Below, piece by piece: positions 39,691-50,700 of a DNA stretch of 64,000 nt. This stretch comes from Ruminococcus sp. AM36-2AA. GTDB taxonomy: Bacteria > Bacillota > Clostridia > Lachnospirales > Lachnospiraceae. A program made the position numbers and the translations under genes. Location: positions 228,241 to 292,240 of the forward strand of contig NZ_QTYB01000002.1 of assembly GCF_003461955.1 (NCBI RefSeq), read 5' to 3'. How positions within the stretch are numbered: position 1 is the first letter of the stretch; each line of letters opens with the position of its first letter. The notes under the pieces are model-generated. The model did not search any database. It was given only the letters and a program-made list of their open reading frames with translations, and had not been told where the DNA came from.

Positions 39691-41487
39691 ATGGCAAAGA
39701 GCAGATTAGTAGGCAGCTATCCGGTTATCGGTATCAGACCAACCATCGACGGACGTAGAGGAGCTCTTGATGTAAGAGGATCTCTGGAAGACCAGACCAT
39801 GAACATGGCGAAATCCGCAGCAAAACTTTTCGAGGAGAACCTGAAATATTCAAACGGTGAGCCTGTAAAAGTTGTTATCGCTGATACAACTATCGGACGT
39901 GTTGGTGAGAGCGCTGCATGTGCTGATAAATTCCGTAAAGAGGGTGTAGATATCACTCTTACTGTTACACCATGCTGGTGCTACGGAGCTGAGACAATGG
40001 ATATGGATCCACAGACAATCAAGGCTGTATGGGGATTCAACGGAACAGAGAGACCTGGTGCTGTATATCTGGCATCCGTTCTTGCTACACATGCACAGAA
40101 GGGCCTTCCGGCATTCGGTATCTACGGACATGACGTTCAGGAAGCTGACGACACATCCATTCCGGAAGACGTTAAAGAGAAACTGTTAAGATTCGGCCGT
40201 GCAGCAGTTGCAGCTGCATCCATGAGAGGTAAATCCTACCTGCAGATCGGTTCTGTAACAATGGGTATCGGCGGATCTATCATCGATTCTGATTTCATCG
40301 AGTCCTATCTCGGAATGAGAGTTGAGTCTGTTGATGAGGTAGAGATCATCCGTCGTATGACCGAGGGTATCTACGATCACGAAGAGTTTGAGAAAGCTCT
40401 CAAATGGGCAAAAGAGACCTGCAAGATCGGCTGGGACAAGAACCCGGAAGAGCTTCAGTTCTCACCGGAGAAGAAAGAGGAGCAGTTCGAGTTTGTTGTT
40501 AAGATGGCAGTTATCATCAAAGAGCTGATGAACGGCTGTGACAAACTTGATCCGAAATTCTCTGAGGAAGCAATCGGACACAATGCTCTTGCAGCTGGAT
40601 TCCAGGGCCAGAGACAGTGGACAGACTTCTATCCAAACGGTGACTTTGCAGAGGCTATGCTGAACACTTCCTTCGACTGGAATGGCGCTCGTGAGCCGTA
40701 CATCCTTGCTACAGAGAACGATGTTCTTAACGGACTTGGAATGATGTTCATGAAACTCCTTACAGGACGTGCACAGATCTTCGCTGATGTTCGTACATAC
40801 TGGAGCCCGGAGGCAGTTAAGAAAGCAACAGGATATGACCTTGAGGGTGTTGCCAAAGAAGCTGGCGGATTCCTTCATCTGATCAACTCCGGTGCTGCTT
40901 GCCTGGATGCTAACGGACAGGCTAAAGATGCTGATGGCAACCCAGTTATGAAACAGTGGTGGGATGTTACAGAAGAAGACCAGAAAGCAATCATGGATCA
41001 TACAGAGTGGTGTATGGCCGACAACGGATACTTCCGTGGAGGCGGATACTCCAGCCGTTATGAGACACGTGCTCAGATGCCTGCAACAATGATCCGTCTG
41101 AACCTTGTAAAAGGTCTTGGACCGGTTCTTCAGATCGCAGAGGGATGGACAGTAGAGCTTCCGGAAGAGGTATCTGACAAACTTTGGAAACGTACAGACT
41201 ACACATGGCCATGTACATGGTTTGCTCCAAGATGTGATGGTAAAGAGGGACCGTTCAAGACAGCTTACGATGTAATGAACAACTGGGGTGCTAACCACGG
41301 TGCAATCTCCTATGGACACATCGGTGCTGACCTGATCACAATGTGCTCTATGCTGAGAATCCCGGTATCCATGCACAACGTTCCTGAGAAAGACATCTAT
41401 CGTCCGGCAGCTTGGAATGCATTCGGTATGGATAAAGAGGGTGCAGACTTCCGTGCTTGCAAGAACTACGGACCACTCTACAAATAA
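39691..41487 (+). CDS. fucI: L-fucose isomerase
   Basis: 598 residues, matching the 590-residue family. The start motif [25 protein letters not shown], the active-site segments [15 protein letters not shown] and [14 protein letters not shown], and the C-terminal [24 protein letters not shown] are all strongly conserved. It interconverts L-fucose and L-fuculose (also D-arabinose) in a Mn2+-dependent reaction. A TAGGAGG site precedes the ATG. It is monocistronic with a terminator and is divergent from an AraC regulator. It would feed the class II aldolase at 23401 through a fuculokinase not encoded in this window. Confidence 0.96.
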   Translation: MAKSRLVGSYPVIGIRPTIDGRRGALDVRGSLEDQTMNMAKSAAKLFEENLKYSNGEPVKVVIADTTIGRVGESAACADKFRKEGVDITLTVTPCWCYGAETMDMDPQTIKAVWGFNGTERPGAVYLASVLATHAQKGLPAFGIYGHDVQEADDTSIPEDVKEKLLRFGRAAVAAASMRGKSYLQIGSVTMGIGGSIIDSDFIESYLGMRVESVDEVEIIRRMTEGIYDHEEFEKALKWAKETCKIGWDKNPEELQFSPEKKEEQFEFVVKMAVIIKELMNGCDKLDPKFSEEAIGHNALAAGFQGQRQWTDFYPNGDFAEAMLNTSFDWNGAREPYILATENDVLNGLGMMFMKLLTGRAQIFADVRTYWSPEAVKKATGYDLEGVAKEAGGFLHLINSGAACLDANGQAKDADGNPVMKQWWDVTEEDQKAIMDHTEWCMADNGYFRGGGYSSRYETRAQMPATMIRLNLVKGLGPVLQIAEGWTVELPEEVSDKLWKRTDYTWPCTWFAPRCDGKEGPFKTAYDVMNNWGANHGAISYGHIGADLITMCSMLRIPVSMHNVPEKDIYRPAAWNAFGMDKEGADFRACKNYGPLYK

Positions 41488-41515
41488 ATCATACGGTTAA
41501 GATAACAGATATCAT

Positions 41516-41548
41516 ATCCTCCGGCATATATATGCCGGGGGATTTTTT
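41516..41548 (+). terminator. Terminator after fucI
   Basis: ATCCTCCGGCATA pairs with TATGCCGGGGGAT (one wobble), followed by a T-run. Confidence 0.9.
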
Positions 41549-41644
41549 ATGTTATAATGTCCATAGATGCGGGAAACATACTGTTCGGACACAGGGAAAA
41601 AGTTATAATAGAAACAGATATAACGAATATGGGAGGTTACTGAA

Positions 41645-42685
41645 ATGAAATATATACAGCTGAATGATACAGATCTGAATGTCAGCCGCATCTGCCTCGG
41701 AACAGCAGGATTTGGAGATAAAACAGATCAGGAAAAAAGTTTCGAAATCCTGGATGATTTTGTACGGGCAGGTGGAAATTTTATTGATACAGCCAATGTA
41801 TACTGCAAGTGGCTGGAAGGACACGGAAACTGCAGTGAGCAGATCATAGGCAGATGGCTGAAAGCGCGGGGAGCCAGGGGGAAAGTGATCGTAGCTACCA
41901 AGGGCGCACATTATTCTTTTGAAAATCCGGGCCGTAGCAGAGTGAACCGGGAGGATATCCGTGCAGATCTGGATGAGAGCTTAAGGACTCTGGGAACAGA
42001 GGTGATCGATTTTTACTGGCTTCACAGAGATGATCCGGAAAAACCGGTGGAAGAGATCGTGGATATCCTGGAAGAAATGCAGAAAGAAGGCAGAATCCGA
42101 TATTTCGGATTTTCCAATTACAGAACAGACAGACTGAAAGCGTTGGAACAGTGCCTGAAAGAACGGAAAAAAAGCGGCGTTACGGCAGTATCCAATCAGT
42201 GGAGCCTGGCAGGAATCAATCCGGGTGGAAATACCAATCCGGACCCTACACTTGTGGAGTTTTCCCGGGAGGAATACAGGTGGCACTGTGAGACAGGTGC
42301 GGCTTCCATTCCGTTTTCATCCACGGCAATGGGATTTTTCTCAAAACTTCAGAAAATGGGAGTTCCATATACGGATGAAGAGGTGGATGCATCCTGGATG
42401 CAGGAGAAAGAGTCACAGATTGCAGATCTTTCAGAAAGCATGAAGAAATCCTACTGGAATGAAACGAATCTTCGAACCTATCAGAAATTGTTAAAACTTC
42501 AGAAAGAAACAGGGGACAGCCTGCAGTCTTTGTCCCTGGCATATTTTTTCCATCAGCCGTTCCAGACAGTGCCGGTAACCGGTGTCAGCAGTCCGATACA
42601 GCTGAAAGATGTTCTTGCTGCCTGCGATATTGATCTTGAACCGGAGTTGTTTGGAGGCTGGGTGACAGCTGGAGGTGGTCTATGA
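41645..42685 (+). CDS. Aldo/keto reductase
   Basis: 346 residues. The (beta/alpha)8 reductase pattern is complete: LGTAGFGDKTD, the FIDTANVY catalytic Asp and Tyr, VATKGAH with the Lys, and YWLHRDDPEKP with the His. NADPH-site residues are in PFSSTAMGFFS and PVTGVSSPIQL. The substrate is unknown; the sugar context allows a methylglyoxal or lactaldehyde role. The stop overlaps the sbcD start (ATGA), so the gene is cotranscribed with sbcDC, an unusual pairing. GGGAGG precedes the start. Confidence 0.85.
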   Translation: MKYIQLNDTDLNVSRICLGTAGFGDKTDQEKSFEILDDFVRAGGNFIDTANVYCKWLEGHGNCSEQIIGRWLKARGARGKVIVATKGAHYSFENPGRSRVNREDIRADLDESLRTLGTEVIDFYWLHRDDPEKPVEEIVDILEEMQKEGRIRYFGFSNYRTDRLKALEQCLKERKKSGVTAVSNQWSLAGINPGGNTNPDPTLVEFSREEYRWHCETGAASIPFSSTAMGFFSKLQKMGVPYTDEEVDASWMQEKESQIADLSESMKKSYWNETNLRTYQKLLKLQKETGDSLQSLSLAYFFHQPFQTVPVTGVSSPIQLKDVLAACDIDLEPELFGGWVTAGGGL

Positions 42686-43824
42686 AACTGATCCATTTAT
42701 CGGATCTTCATCTTGGAAAGCGGGTAAATGAGTTTTCCATGGTGGAAGATCAGAAATATATCTTAAATGAAATCCTGAAGATCATTGATCAGGAATCACC
42801 GGATGGAATCCTTCTTGCAGGGGACCTTTATGACAGACCCGTTCCATCTGCGGAGGCAGTGCAGCTTTTTGATAGTTTTCTTACCAGACTTGCGCAGCGA
42901 AAGATTCCCGTTTTTGCTATCAGTGGAAATCATGACAGTGCAGAGAGAATCGCTTTTGGATCTCATATTATGAGTGACAGTGGAATATGTATGTCACCGG
43001 TATACGATGGAAAAACAGCAAAGTACTGTTTAAAGGACAGTTATGGAGAAGTGTGGATTCATCTTCTGCCATTTATCCGTCCTGCAACGGTCCGACATGC
43101 ACTGGAAGGGGAAGAAGACGTGGAAGATATCCGCACCTATCAGGAGGCGGTGCTGGCAGCGGTTAAGCATATGGAAATTGACAGAAGTCAGAGAAATGTA
43201 CTGCTTGCCCATCAGTTTGTGGTTGGTGCAATGCAATGTGATTCTGAGGAAATTTCTGTGGGAGGAATCGACCAGATCGAGGCAGAAGTATTTCGGGATT
43301 TTGACTATGTAGCACTGGGACATATCCACAGTCCGCAGAATGTGGGAAGTCCGAAGATCCGATACTGCGGGACACCGCTGAAATATTCGTTTTCCGAGGC
43401 AGGCCAGCAGAAATCCGTGACGGTTGTGGAACTTGGAGAAAAAGGAAGCCCTGATGTACGTGAGATCCCTCTGACGCCGCTGCGTGATATGCGAAAACTG
43501 AAAGGTACTTATATGGAGCTGACTTCACAGTCCAATTATAAGGACACAAATACGGATGATTATGTGCAGATCACATTGACAGATGAGGAAGATATCGTGG
43601 ACGGAATGCAGAAACTTCGTACCATTTATCCAAACCTTATGCGTCTGGATTATGATAACCGCCGTACACGTGAGAACCAGGAAATTGCCGGCACAGAGAG
43701 AACCACACAGAAATCAGAGATGGAATATTTCGAGGAATTTTTTGAGCTGCAGAACAATCAGCCGATGAATGAAGAGCAGCGGAAGTTTTCCGAAGAACTG
43801 ATACGGAAGCTTCAGGAGGTGTAA
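42682..43824 (+). CDS. sbcD: SbcD exonuclease subunit
   Basis: 380 residues. Calcineurin-like nuclease motifs: LIHLSDLHLGK, LLAGDLYDRP, AISGNHDSAERI, LLAHQF and LGHIHSPQNV. These bind two Mn2+ ions. With SbcC it cleaves DNA hairpins and protein-blocked ends. Its start overlaps the reductase stop by four bases, and its stop is one base before sbcC. Confidence 0.95.
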   Translation: MKLIHLSDLHLGKRVNEFSMVEDQKYILNEILKIIDQESPDGILLAGDLYDRPVPSAEAVQLFDSFLTRLAQRKIPVFAISGNHDSAERIAFGSHIMSDSGICMSPVYDGKTAKYCLKDSYGEVWIHLLPFIRPATVRHALEGEEDVEDIRTYQEAVLAAVKHMEIDRSQRNVLLAHQFVVGAMQCDSEEISVGGIDQIEAEVFRDFDYVALGHIHSPQNVGSPKIRYCGTPLKYSFSEAGQQKSVTVVELGEKGSPDVREIPLTPLRDMRKLKGTYMELTSQSNYKDTNTDDYVQITLTDEEDIVDGMQKLRTIYPNLMRLDYDNRRTRENQEIAGTERTTQKSEMEYFEEFFELQNNQPMNEEQRKFSEELIRKLQEV

Positions 43825-43825
43825 A

Positions 43826-46723
43826 ATGAGACCGGAAAAACTGACTATCAGCGCCTTCGGGCCCTATGCAGATAAAACAGAAATTGATTTTTCAAAACTT
43901 GGAGAAGGCGGACTTTATCTGATCACCGGGGACACCGGGGCAGGGAAAACCACGATCTTTGATGCGATCACCTTTGCACTGTACGGAAGAGCCAGTGGAG
44001 AAGTACGGGAATCTGCCATGTTCCGCAGCAAGTATGCAAAAGATTCCGCAGAAACATTTGTGGAACTTGTTTTTTCCTACCAGGGAAAAACTTATCAGGT
44101 GCGTCGGAGTCCGGAATATATGGCTCCGAAAAAAAGAGGCACAGGACTGACTTTACGAAAAGCAGAAGCACAGCTTATTTATCCGGATGAACGTCAGCCA
44201 GTGACAAAAGCAAAAGATGTGACTGCGGCGGTGGAGCAGCTTCTGGGACTGAGTTACGACCAGTTCACACAGATAGCGATGATCGCTCAGGGGGATTTTC
44301 AGAAATTATTGCTGGCAGGAACGGTACAGCGTGGCGAGATCTTCCGTCAGATTTTTCACACAGGGCTTTACCAGCAGATCCAGATGAGACTCCGGGATGC
44401 GGCTATTTCCCGATATAAAGATTACGATGAAATGCGCCGGAGTATCGCACAGTATCTGGATGGAGTGAGGTTTCAGACGGATGCAGGAACAGAAGCGGAG
44501 GAATTTTTAAGGCTCAGGAAATCGAAATTTGAAGGAAAGCTGGAACGGAGTCTTGAGCTCCTGAAGCTGTTTATTGACAGAGGAGAACGCCGGGAAAATG
44601 AACTTCGGAAACAGGAAGAGGAAGTGGACCGGGAAATCCTGACAATGGAAAAAATGCTGAATCTTTCCGCACAGAAACGAGGCCTGGAACAAAAAAGAAA
44701 GCTTGCCCGAGAACAGCTTGAGAAACTTCTTCCGGAACTTAAGAAAGCATCGGAAGAGGCGGAAAAATATAAAGATGCAGATCAGAGATGTGAGAAACTG
44801 GGACTTCTGATCCGGGAAAAACAGGAAAAGCTGAAGAAATACCAGGAGCTGGAGCAGCTGCAGAAAGAACGAATAGAGATTGAACGGCAGCTGGAAAACT
44901 GTAAGGTACAGCAGAAAAAGATCATCCGGCAGGAAGAACAGCAGCAGAAAGAAATGGAACAGCTGAAAACGGAACGGGAACAGCTGGGAAATTCTGAGCT
45001 GGATTTGCAGAAAGCGCTCACAGAAAAAGAAAAACAGACGCGGAGAAAGAAAGAACTGAACGGACTTATCGCTGAGATCCGGAGATTTCAAGGCCTTTAT
45101 GATAAAACCAAAGAGCAGCAGAAAAAGTATCAGTCTGCTTGCAGAGATGCACAGCAGCAGAGAGAATATTATCAGCAGATATTCCATATTTTTCTGGATG
45201 CGCAGGCAGGCCTTCTGGCCCGGGAGCTTAAGGATGAAGTGCCCTGTCCTGTGTGTGGGTCCCTGAGTCATCCAAATCCCAGAATGCTTTCCAGAGAACA
45301 GACAGTTGATCAGAAAACACTGGATAACGAGAAACGTAAGCTGGACAAAATGGAAAAGGATTCTGTAGATCAAAGCCTGAAAGCAGGAAGTTTAAAGGAA
45401 CAGAGCAATGCATCCTGGAGGCAGATCGTAGCCAGTGCAGAAGAGCTTCTGGAAGAGTTTCAGGAATTTCATAAGAAAAATAAAAGCGGGAACGGACAGA
45501 CAGAGGATTTTATGACTGTGTGGAAACAGCTGACTTCTATGGTAAAAAGGGCACAGGAACAGTGCGAGGATCTTCTGGCGGAAAGTGAAAAAGAAATCCG
45601 GAAAGCCCAGGAAAATACAAAAAGAAAGAAAACAGTGGAAAAGTCCCTGGAGCGTCTTGAAAAGGAAAAAGAGGAGCTGCTTGAAAAAAAGAATTTCTTT
45701 GACAGAGAGCAGGCCGGCCTGAGGATGAAAGCATCCGAGAATCAGAAACAGCAGCAAAATATGGCAGACGAGATACGTCTTGTTGTGGAAGAACAGTCCG
45801 GTAAAACGGACAGTATAACCCAGGACACCTGGGAAGCCGGTAAAGAAAATCTGGAAAAAGAGATCAGGGAAAGACAGCAGGAGTACAGAAGCCTGAAGGA
45901 AAACAGCAGAAAGGCGCGAGAAACACTGCAGGGATTTCAGGCAGAAAAAGAAAGGATAGCTTCCTCCATAGAGACTTTTGAAGTGCAGCAAAAAGAGATC
46001 GGAGAAATTCCGGAAGCGGAGATCAGAGAACAGCGCGCACAGGCTTCTGAGCGGAAAAAAGATCTCGCAGAAAAAAGAAAAGAGCTCTTTTCCATTCAGA
46101 AAGGAAACCAGGATGTTTTTCAGAAAGTGCAGAAGCGCCGGGAGGAAATGACAACAGCGGAAAAGGAATATGCATGGATCAGGAATCTTTCTGATACAGC
46201 CAACGGAAAACTGAACGGAAAGGCAAAGATCGAGCTGGAGACTTATATCCAGATGGCATATTTTGACCGGATCCTGCGCAGAGCCAACCTCCGTCTTATG
46301 ACGATGAGCAGCGGGCAGTATGAGCTGAAACGCCAGGAACAGAGTAAAAACCAGAAAGAAAAAGCAGGTCTTGACCTGAATGTTATCGACCATTATAACG
46401 GAACAGAACGAAGTGTAAAGACATTGTCCGGTGGAGAATCTTTCCAGGCTTCTCTGTCCCTTGCACTGGGGCTTTCTGATGAGATCCAGGCATCAGCAGG
46501 GGGAATCCGGCTGGACTCCATGTTTGTGGATGAGGGATTCGGTTCTCTGGATGAAGAATCACTGGAACAGGCGCTGAAAGCGCTGGCAGGACTTGCAGAC
46601 GGAAAACGTCTGGTGGGAATTATTTCCCATGTTTCCGAACTGAAAGAACGCATTGATAATAAGATCATTGTCACAAAACAGTGTAACGGAGAAAATATGG
46701 GAAGCAGTATCCGAATACAGTAA
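43826..46723 (+). CDS. sbcC: SbcC ATPase subunit
   Basis: 965 residues. Walker A is ITGDTGAGKTT near the N-terminus. Two long coiled-coil arms (about 185-450 and 490-790) flank a zinc hook with C474-P-V-C477-G. The ABC signature TLSGGESFQASLSLALGLSD and Walker B LDSMFVDEGFGSLDEES are near the C-terminus. It forms the SMC-like Rad50 partner of SbcD in DNA end processing. It is the last gene of the unit, before a bidirectional terminator. Confidence 0.95.
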   Translation: MRPEKLTISAFGPYADKTEIDFSKLGEGGLYLITGDTGAGKTTIFDAITFALYGRASGEVRESAMFRSKYAKDSAETFVELVFSYQGKTYQVRRSPEYMAPKKRGTGLTLRKAEAQLIYPDERQPVTKAKDVTAAVEQLLGLSYDQFTQIAMIAQGDFQKLLLAGTVQRGEIFRQIFHTGLYQQIQMRLRDAAISRYKDYDEMRRSIAQYLDGVRFQTDAGTEAEEFLRLRKSKFEGKLERSLELLKLFIDRGERRENELRKQEEEVDREILTMEKMLNLSAQKRGLEQKRKLAREQLEKLLPELKKASEEAEKYKDADQRCEKLGLLIREKQEKLKKYQELEQLQKERIEIERQLENCKVQQKKIIRQEEQQQKEMEQLKTEREQLGNSELDLQKALTEKEKQTRRKKELNGLIAEIRRFQGLYDKTKEQQKKYQSACRDAQQQREYYQQIFHIFLDAQAGLLARELKDEVPCPVCGSLSHPNPRMLSREQTVDQKTLDNEKRKLDKMEKDSVDQSLKAGSLKEQSNASWRQIVASAEELLEEFQEFHKKNKSGNGQTEDFMTVWKQLTSMVKRAQEQCEDLLAESEKEIRKAQENTKRKKTVEKSLERLEKEKEELLEKKNFFDREQAGLRMKASENQKQQQNMADEIRLVVEEQSGKTDSITQDTWEAGKENLEKEIRERQQEYRSLKENSRKARETLQGFQAEKERIASSIETFEVQQKEIGEIPEAEIREQRAQASERKKDLAEKRKELFSIQKGNQDVFQKVQKRREEMTTAEKEYAWIRNLSDTANGKLNGKAKIELETYIQMAYFDRILRRANLRLMTMSSGQYELKRQEQSKNQKEKAGLDLNVIDHYNGTERSVKTLSGGESFQASLSLALGLSDEIQASAGGIRLDSMFVDEGFGSLDEESLEQALKALAGLADGKRLVGIISHVSELKERIDNKIIVTKQCNGENMGSSIRIQ

Positions 46724-46750
46724 CTGCAGAAACAAGATAAGAAAGAAGAT

Positions 46751-46800
46751 AAAAAAAGCTCTGACCGGGATAATGTGTATCGTCCCGGTCGGAGCTTTTG
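46751..46800. terminator. Bidirectional terminator between sbcC and the DUF1846 gene
   Basis: AAAAGCTCTGACCGGGA pairs with TCCCGGTCGGAGCTTTT (one wobble), with an A-run on the left and a T-run on the right. The genes converge here. Confidence 0.9.
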
Positions 46801-46834
46801 ACGTATATCTGGTCAGATCGATGATATCCAAAGA

Positions 46835-48319
46835 TCAGTCTTTCTGATATTTTTTCTTCTGTTCAGCCTTGGCTTCGCAGGTAAGCTCAATGCCAAGTTT
46901 ACGGAAGCTGATCACATCCACATCAGAGAGCATTACGGAAGTATGGGCCTGGCAGCCACGGAGATTCGGGATCTGCTCCAGGGCAAGGCGTGCGGCATCA
47001 CTGGTTGCGGCACTCATGGACAGGGCGATCAGGATCTCATCAATGTGAAGACGTGGGTTTTTGCTTCCGAGATATTTGGTCTTCAGCTGCTGGATCGGAT
47101 GGATGGCATCAGGAGAGATCACATGCTGCTCATGGTCAACTCCAGCCAGTTCTTTCAGGGCATTCAGAAGGAGAGCTGCAGATGCACCGAGAAGATCGGA
47201 AGTTTTTCCACATACGATTCTGCCGTCCGGAAGTTCCATTGCTGCAGCAGGGCCATTGGTTTCTTTCTCTTTTTTGAGGGCAGCAGGTACAACCTTTCGG
47301 TCTGTGATCTCTGCGTGAGCCTGCTGAAGGAGCAGTTCGATCTTGCGTACTTCATTCTCTGTACCGGAACCGGAAACCAGAGCGTCCATGCTCTTGTAAT
47401 AGCGGCGGATGATCTCCTGACGGGAAGCTTCCTGGCATACTTCATCATCAATGATACAGTTGCCTGCCATGTTAACACCCATATCTGTCGGAGATTTGTA
47501 CGGGCAGCTGCCCATGATCTTCTCAAACATAGCCTGTACAACAGGGAAAACCTCTACATCACGGTTATAGTTAACAGTAGTCTTGCCGTAAGCTTCCAGA
47601 TGGAACGGATCGATCATGTTGACATCATTCAGATCTGCAGTGGCAGCTTCATAAGCAAGGTTTACCGGATGTTTCAGCGGGAGGTTCCAGATCGGGAAGG
47701 TCTCGAATTTTGCATAGCCGGCTTTTACGCCACGTTTATATTCATGATAGAGCTGAGAAAGGCAGGTTGCCATCTTTCCGCTTCCAGGTCCTGGTGCTGT
47801 GATGACAACGAGAGGTCTGGTAGTTTCGATATAATCATTCTTTCCGTAGCCTTCATCACTTACAATAAAGGAGGTGTTGCTTGGATATCCCGGGATCAGG
47901 TAAAGCTTGTAAACACGGATTCCCAGCTTCTCCAGACGTTTCTTGAAGAGATCGGCACTTTCCTGGCCGGAGTACTGCGTGATGCATACACTTCCTACAT
48001 ACAGGCCACGGCTTGTAAACTCATCCATAAGACGGAGCACGTCTTCGTCATAGGTAATGCCAAGGTCGCCGCGCACTTTATTCTTGTCAATGTCATTGGC
48101 ACTGATAACAATAACGATCTCCGCCTGATCAGAAAGCTGCATCAGCATGCGGAGTTTGCTGTCCGGTTCAAAACCCGGAAGAACACGGGATGCATGGTAG
48201 TCGTCAAACAGTTTGCCGCCGAATTCAAGATAAAGTTTGTTGCCGAACTGACCGATCCTTTCACGGATATGTTCTGACTGCATTTTCAGATATTTGTCAT
48301 TATCAAAACCTATTTTCAT
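46835..48319 (-). CDS. DUF1846 domain-containing protein
   Basis: 494 residues, the usual length of this highly conserved family. The opening KIGFDNDKYLKMQSEHIRERI and ITAPGPGSGKMATCLSQLYHEYKRG are characteristic. The latter looks like a nucleotide-binding loop but the activity is unknown to me. It is a single-gene minus-strand unit with its own promoter (48365-48394) and terminator. Confidence 0.88.
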   Translation of the reverse strand: MKIGFDNDKYLKMQSEHIRERIGQFGNKLYLEFGGKLFDDYHASRVLPGFEPDSKLRMLMQLSDQAEIVIVISANDIDKNKVRGDLGITYDEDVLRLMDEFTSRGLYVGSVCITQYSGQESADLFKKRLEKLGIRVYKLYLIPGYPSNTSFIVSDEGYGKNDYIETTRPLVVITAPGPGSGKMATCLSQLYHEYKRGVKAGYAKFETFPIWNLPLKHPVNLAYEAATADLNDVNMIDPFHLEAYGKTTVNYNRDVEVFPVVQAMFEKIMGSCPYKSPTDMGVNMAGNCIIDDEVCQEASRQEIIRRYYKSMDALVSGSGTENEVRKIELLLQQAHAEITDRKVVPAALKKEKETNGPAAAMELPDGRIVCGKTSDLLGASAALLLNALKELAGVDHEQHVISPDAIHPIQQLKTKYLGSKNPRLHIDEILIALSMSAATSDAARLALEQIPNLRGCQAHTSVMLSDVDVISFRKLGIELTCEAKAEQKKKYQKD

Positions 48320-48364
48320 TTGTCTGATTTCCTCTCCTCTTTAATTTTCCAAATCACTGGGAAC

Positions 48365-48394
48365 AGTATACTACAATTTAATGTTCACTGGCAA
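48365..48394 (-). promoter_or_regulatory. Predicted promoter of the DUF1846 gene
   Basis: On the minus strand TTGCCA, 18 bases, TATACT. It is divergent from the ftsH promoter. Confidence 0.5.
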
Positions 48395-48438
48395 TATCCC
48401 ATGAGGTGTTTTTTACAGGTATTTTTACAATCTCACGG

Positions 48439-48467
48439 TTGATTTATACGGTTTTTCTCTTTATAAT
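48439..48467 (+). promoter_or_regulatory. Predicted ftsH promoter
   Basis: TTGATT (48439-48444), 17 bases, TATAAT (48462-48467). Confidence 0.65.
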
Positions 48468-48493
48468 AAAGAAATGACAAGAGGAGGAAAAAA

Positions 48494-50629
48494 ATGAATA
48501 ATCAACTGAATAATGATCAGGACGGGAAGCGACCTGATAACAAAGATCCCAGGCAGGGGTCAGGTAAGAATCATCAGTCGATTCTGGCTTTTCTGATATG
48601 CCTCCTGGTCACACTGGTGTGTTTTGCGTTGTTTACCAACATGCTGAAGGATAACAGCAGTGAGATCTCCTATGATAAATTTATCGATATGGTGGATAAG
48701 GACCAGGTTAAGGAAGTAACGATCCAGTCCAATACATTGACGATCGTACCCAAGAAGCAGAATTCCAAGTACGAGGATATGAGCTATTACACGACGAAGA
48801 CTGAGGACAGCACAGCGCTGACTAAGCGGCTGGAAGGCAGGGGAATCAAGTTTGAGACAGATCCGCCGGATGCGTTTGGCGAGTTCATTGCGATGATCTT
48901 AAGCGTGGTTCTTCCGACACTGCTTCTTTTTGGTCTTCTGATGTTCTCCATGCGGCGCATGAATAAAGGCGGCGGGATCATGGGTATGGGCGTTGGCAAG
49001 AGTAAAGCCAAGGCTTATGTGCAGAAAGAGACGGGAGTTACCTTTAAGGATGTGGCCGGTCAGGATGAAGCCAAGGAATCTCTGCAGGAAGTTGTGGATT
49101 TCCTTCATAACCCCGGAAAATACACAGCCATCGGAGCCAAACTGCCGAAAGGTGCCCTTCTTGTAGGCCCTCCAGGAACCGGTAAGACACTGCTTGCAAA
49201 GGCAGTTGCCGGTGAGGCACAGGTGCCGTTCTTCTCCCTTTCCGGATCGGAGTTTGTGGAGATGTTTGTAGGTGTGGGGGCATCCCGTGTCCGTGACCTT
49301 TTTGAGGAAGCCAAGAAGAATGCACCGTGTATCGTATTTATTGATGAGATCGATGCCATCGGTAAGAGCCGTGATTCCCGCTATGGCGGCGGAAATGATG
49401 AGCGTGAGCAGACACTGAACCAGCTCCTTGCGGAGATGGACGGTTTTGACACTTCCAAGGGTCTTCTGATCCTTGCTGCTACCAACAGACCGGAAGTTCT
49501 TGATCCGGCGCTTCTCCGCCCGGGACGTTTTGACAGACGTGTGATCGTTGACAGGCCGGATCTTAAGGGGCGTGTGGATATCCTGAAGGTACATGCCAAG
49601 AATGTGCTTCTGGATGAGACAGTTGACTTTGAGGCAATTGCCCTTGCAACTTCCGGTGCGGTAGGTTCGGATCTTGCCAATATGATCAATGAAGCTGCGA
49701 TCCTTGCGGTCAAGAAGGGACGTAAGGCAGTCTGCCAGAAAGATCTGGAGGAGTCCGTAGAGGTAGTTCTTGTTGGTAAAGAGAAGAAAGACCGTATCTT
49801 AAGCAAGCAGGAACGCAGGATCGTATCTTATCACGAGGTCGGCCATGCGCTGGTAAATGCTCTTCAGAAAGATGCGGAGCCTGTACAGAAGATCACCATT
49901 GTACCCCGCACCATGGGAGCACTTGGTTACGTTATGCAGGTACCTGAGGAAGAAAAATATCTCAATACCAAGAAAGAGCTGGAAGCTATGCTGGTAGGCT
50001 ATCTTGGCGGACGTGCCGCAGAGGAGATCGTATTTGATACAGTTACCACGGGTGCTGCCAATGATATTGAGCAGGCTACCAAGGTGGCCAGAGCCATGAT
50101 CACACAGTACGGTATGTCTGAGAAATTCGGACTGATGGGACTGGCAACACAGGAAGATCAGTACTTAAGCGGAAGAGCAGTCTTAAACTGTGGCGATGAT
50201 ACCGCAACAGAGATCGACCATGAAGTTATGAAACTTCTCCATCATTCTTATGAGGAGGCCAAGAGGATTCTTGGAAGCCACAGAAAAGAGATGGATAAGA
50301 TCGCGGAATATCTCATTCGTAAGGAAACCATCACCGGCAAGGAATTTATGAAGATCCTCCGTGCGGTGCAGCAGGGAATGGACATCCCGGAGAATCTGGA
50401 TGATCTGGTCCTTTCCGAAGATGAAAAAGAAGTGTCCAATAAACAGGACACTGTGAAAAATGCGGAAGATGTCACAACAGTGGAAACAGAAGCAGCCAAG
50501 CTCAGACCTGAGATGTCAGGGCAGAACCTGACAGAGGTTCCACAGACACCGGAGAAAACAGAAGAAACTGTTCAGGCGACAGATACCGATCATACAGAAA
50601 CAGAAGAAAAGCCGGGATCACAGGCATAA
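48494..50629 (+). CDS. ftsH: ATP-dependent zinc metalloprotease FtsH
   Basis: 711 residues. A polar N-terminus (1-25) is followed by TM1 (about 29-48), an extracytoplasmic domain and TM2 (about 132-152). The AAA+ module has GPPGTGKT (Walker A), FIDEIDAIG (Walker B) and the second region of homology ending RPGRFDRR. The protease has the HEVGH zinc motif. The C-terminal 60 residues are an acidic, Thr/Glu-rich tail not needed for the fold. It degrades misfolded membrane and regulatory proteins. GAGGAGG precedes the ATG. Confidence 0.96.
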   Translation: MNNQLNNDQDGKRPDNKDPRQGSGKNHQSILAFLICLLVTLVCFALFTNMLKDNSSEISYDKFIDMVDKDQVKEVTIQSNTLTIVPKKQNSKYEDMSYYTTKTEDSTALTKRLEGRGIKFETDPPDAFGEFIAMILSVVLPTLLLFGLLMFSMRRMNKGGGIMGMGVGKSKAKAYVQKETGVTFKDVAGQDEAKESLQEVVDFLHNPGKYTAIGAKLPKGALLVGPPGTGKTLLAKAVAGEAQVPFFSLSGSEFVEMFVGVGASRVRDLFEEAKKNAPCIVFIDEIDAIGKSRDSRYGGGNDEREQTLNQLLAEMDGFDTSKGLLILAATNRPEVLDPALLRPGRFDRRVIVDRPDLKGRVDILKVHAKNVLLDETVDFEAIALATSGAVGSDLANMINEAAILAVKKGRKAVCQKDLEESVEVVLVGKEKKDRILSKQERRIVSYHEVGHALVNALQKDAEPVQKITIVPRTMGALGYVMQVPEEEKYLNTKKELEAMLVGYLGGRAAEEIVFDTVTTGAANDIEQATKVARAMITQYGMSEKFGLMGLATQEDQYLSGRAVLNCGDDTATEIDHEVMKLLHHSYEEAKRILGSHRKEMDKIAEYLIRKETITGKEFMKILRAVQQGMDIPENLDDLVLSEDEKEVSNKQDTVKNAEDVTTVETEAAKLRPEMSGQNLTEVPQTPEKTEETVQATDTDHTETEEKPGSQA

Positions 50630-50642
50630 AACAGATCATCGG

Positions 50643-50670
50643 AAAACCGGGAGAAATCCCGGTTTTCTTA
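50643..50670 (+). terminator. Terminator after ftsH
   Basis: AAAACCGGGA, a GAAA tetraloop and TCCCGGTTTT, then CTTATT. Confidence 0.85.
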
Positions 50671-50700
50671 TTACCGTAATGGTAAAACAGGAGAATAATT

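Noticed and set aside
46943..48277. 444-codon open frame opposite the DUF1846 gene
   Set aside because: It lies antisense to a conserved protein and shows no recognisable domain or ribosome binding site.
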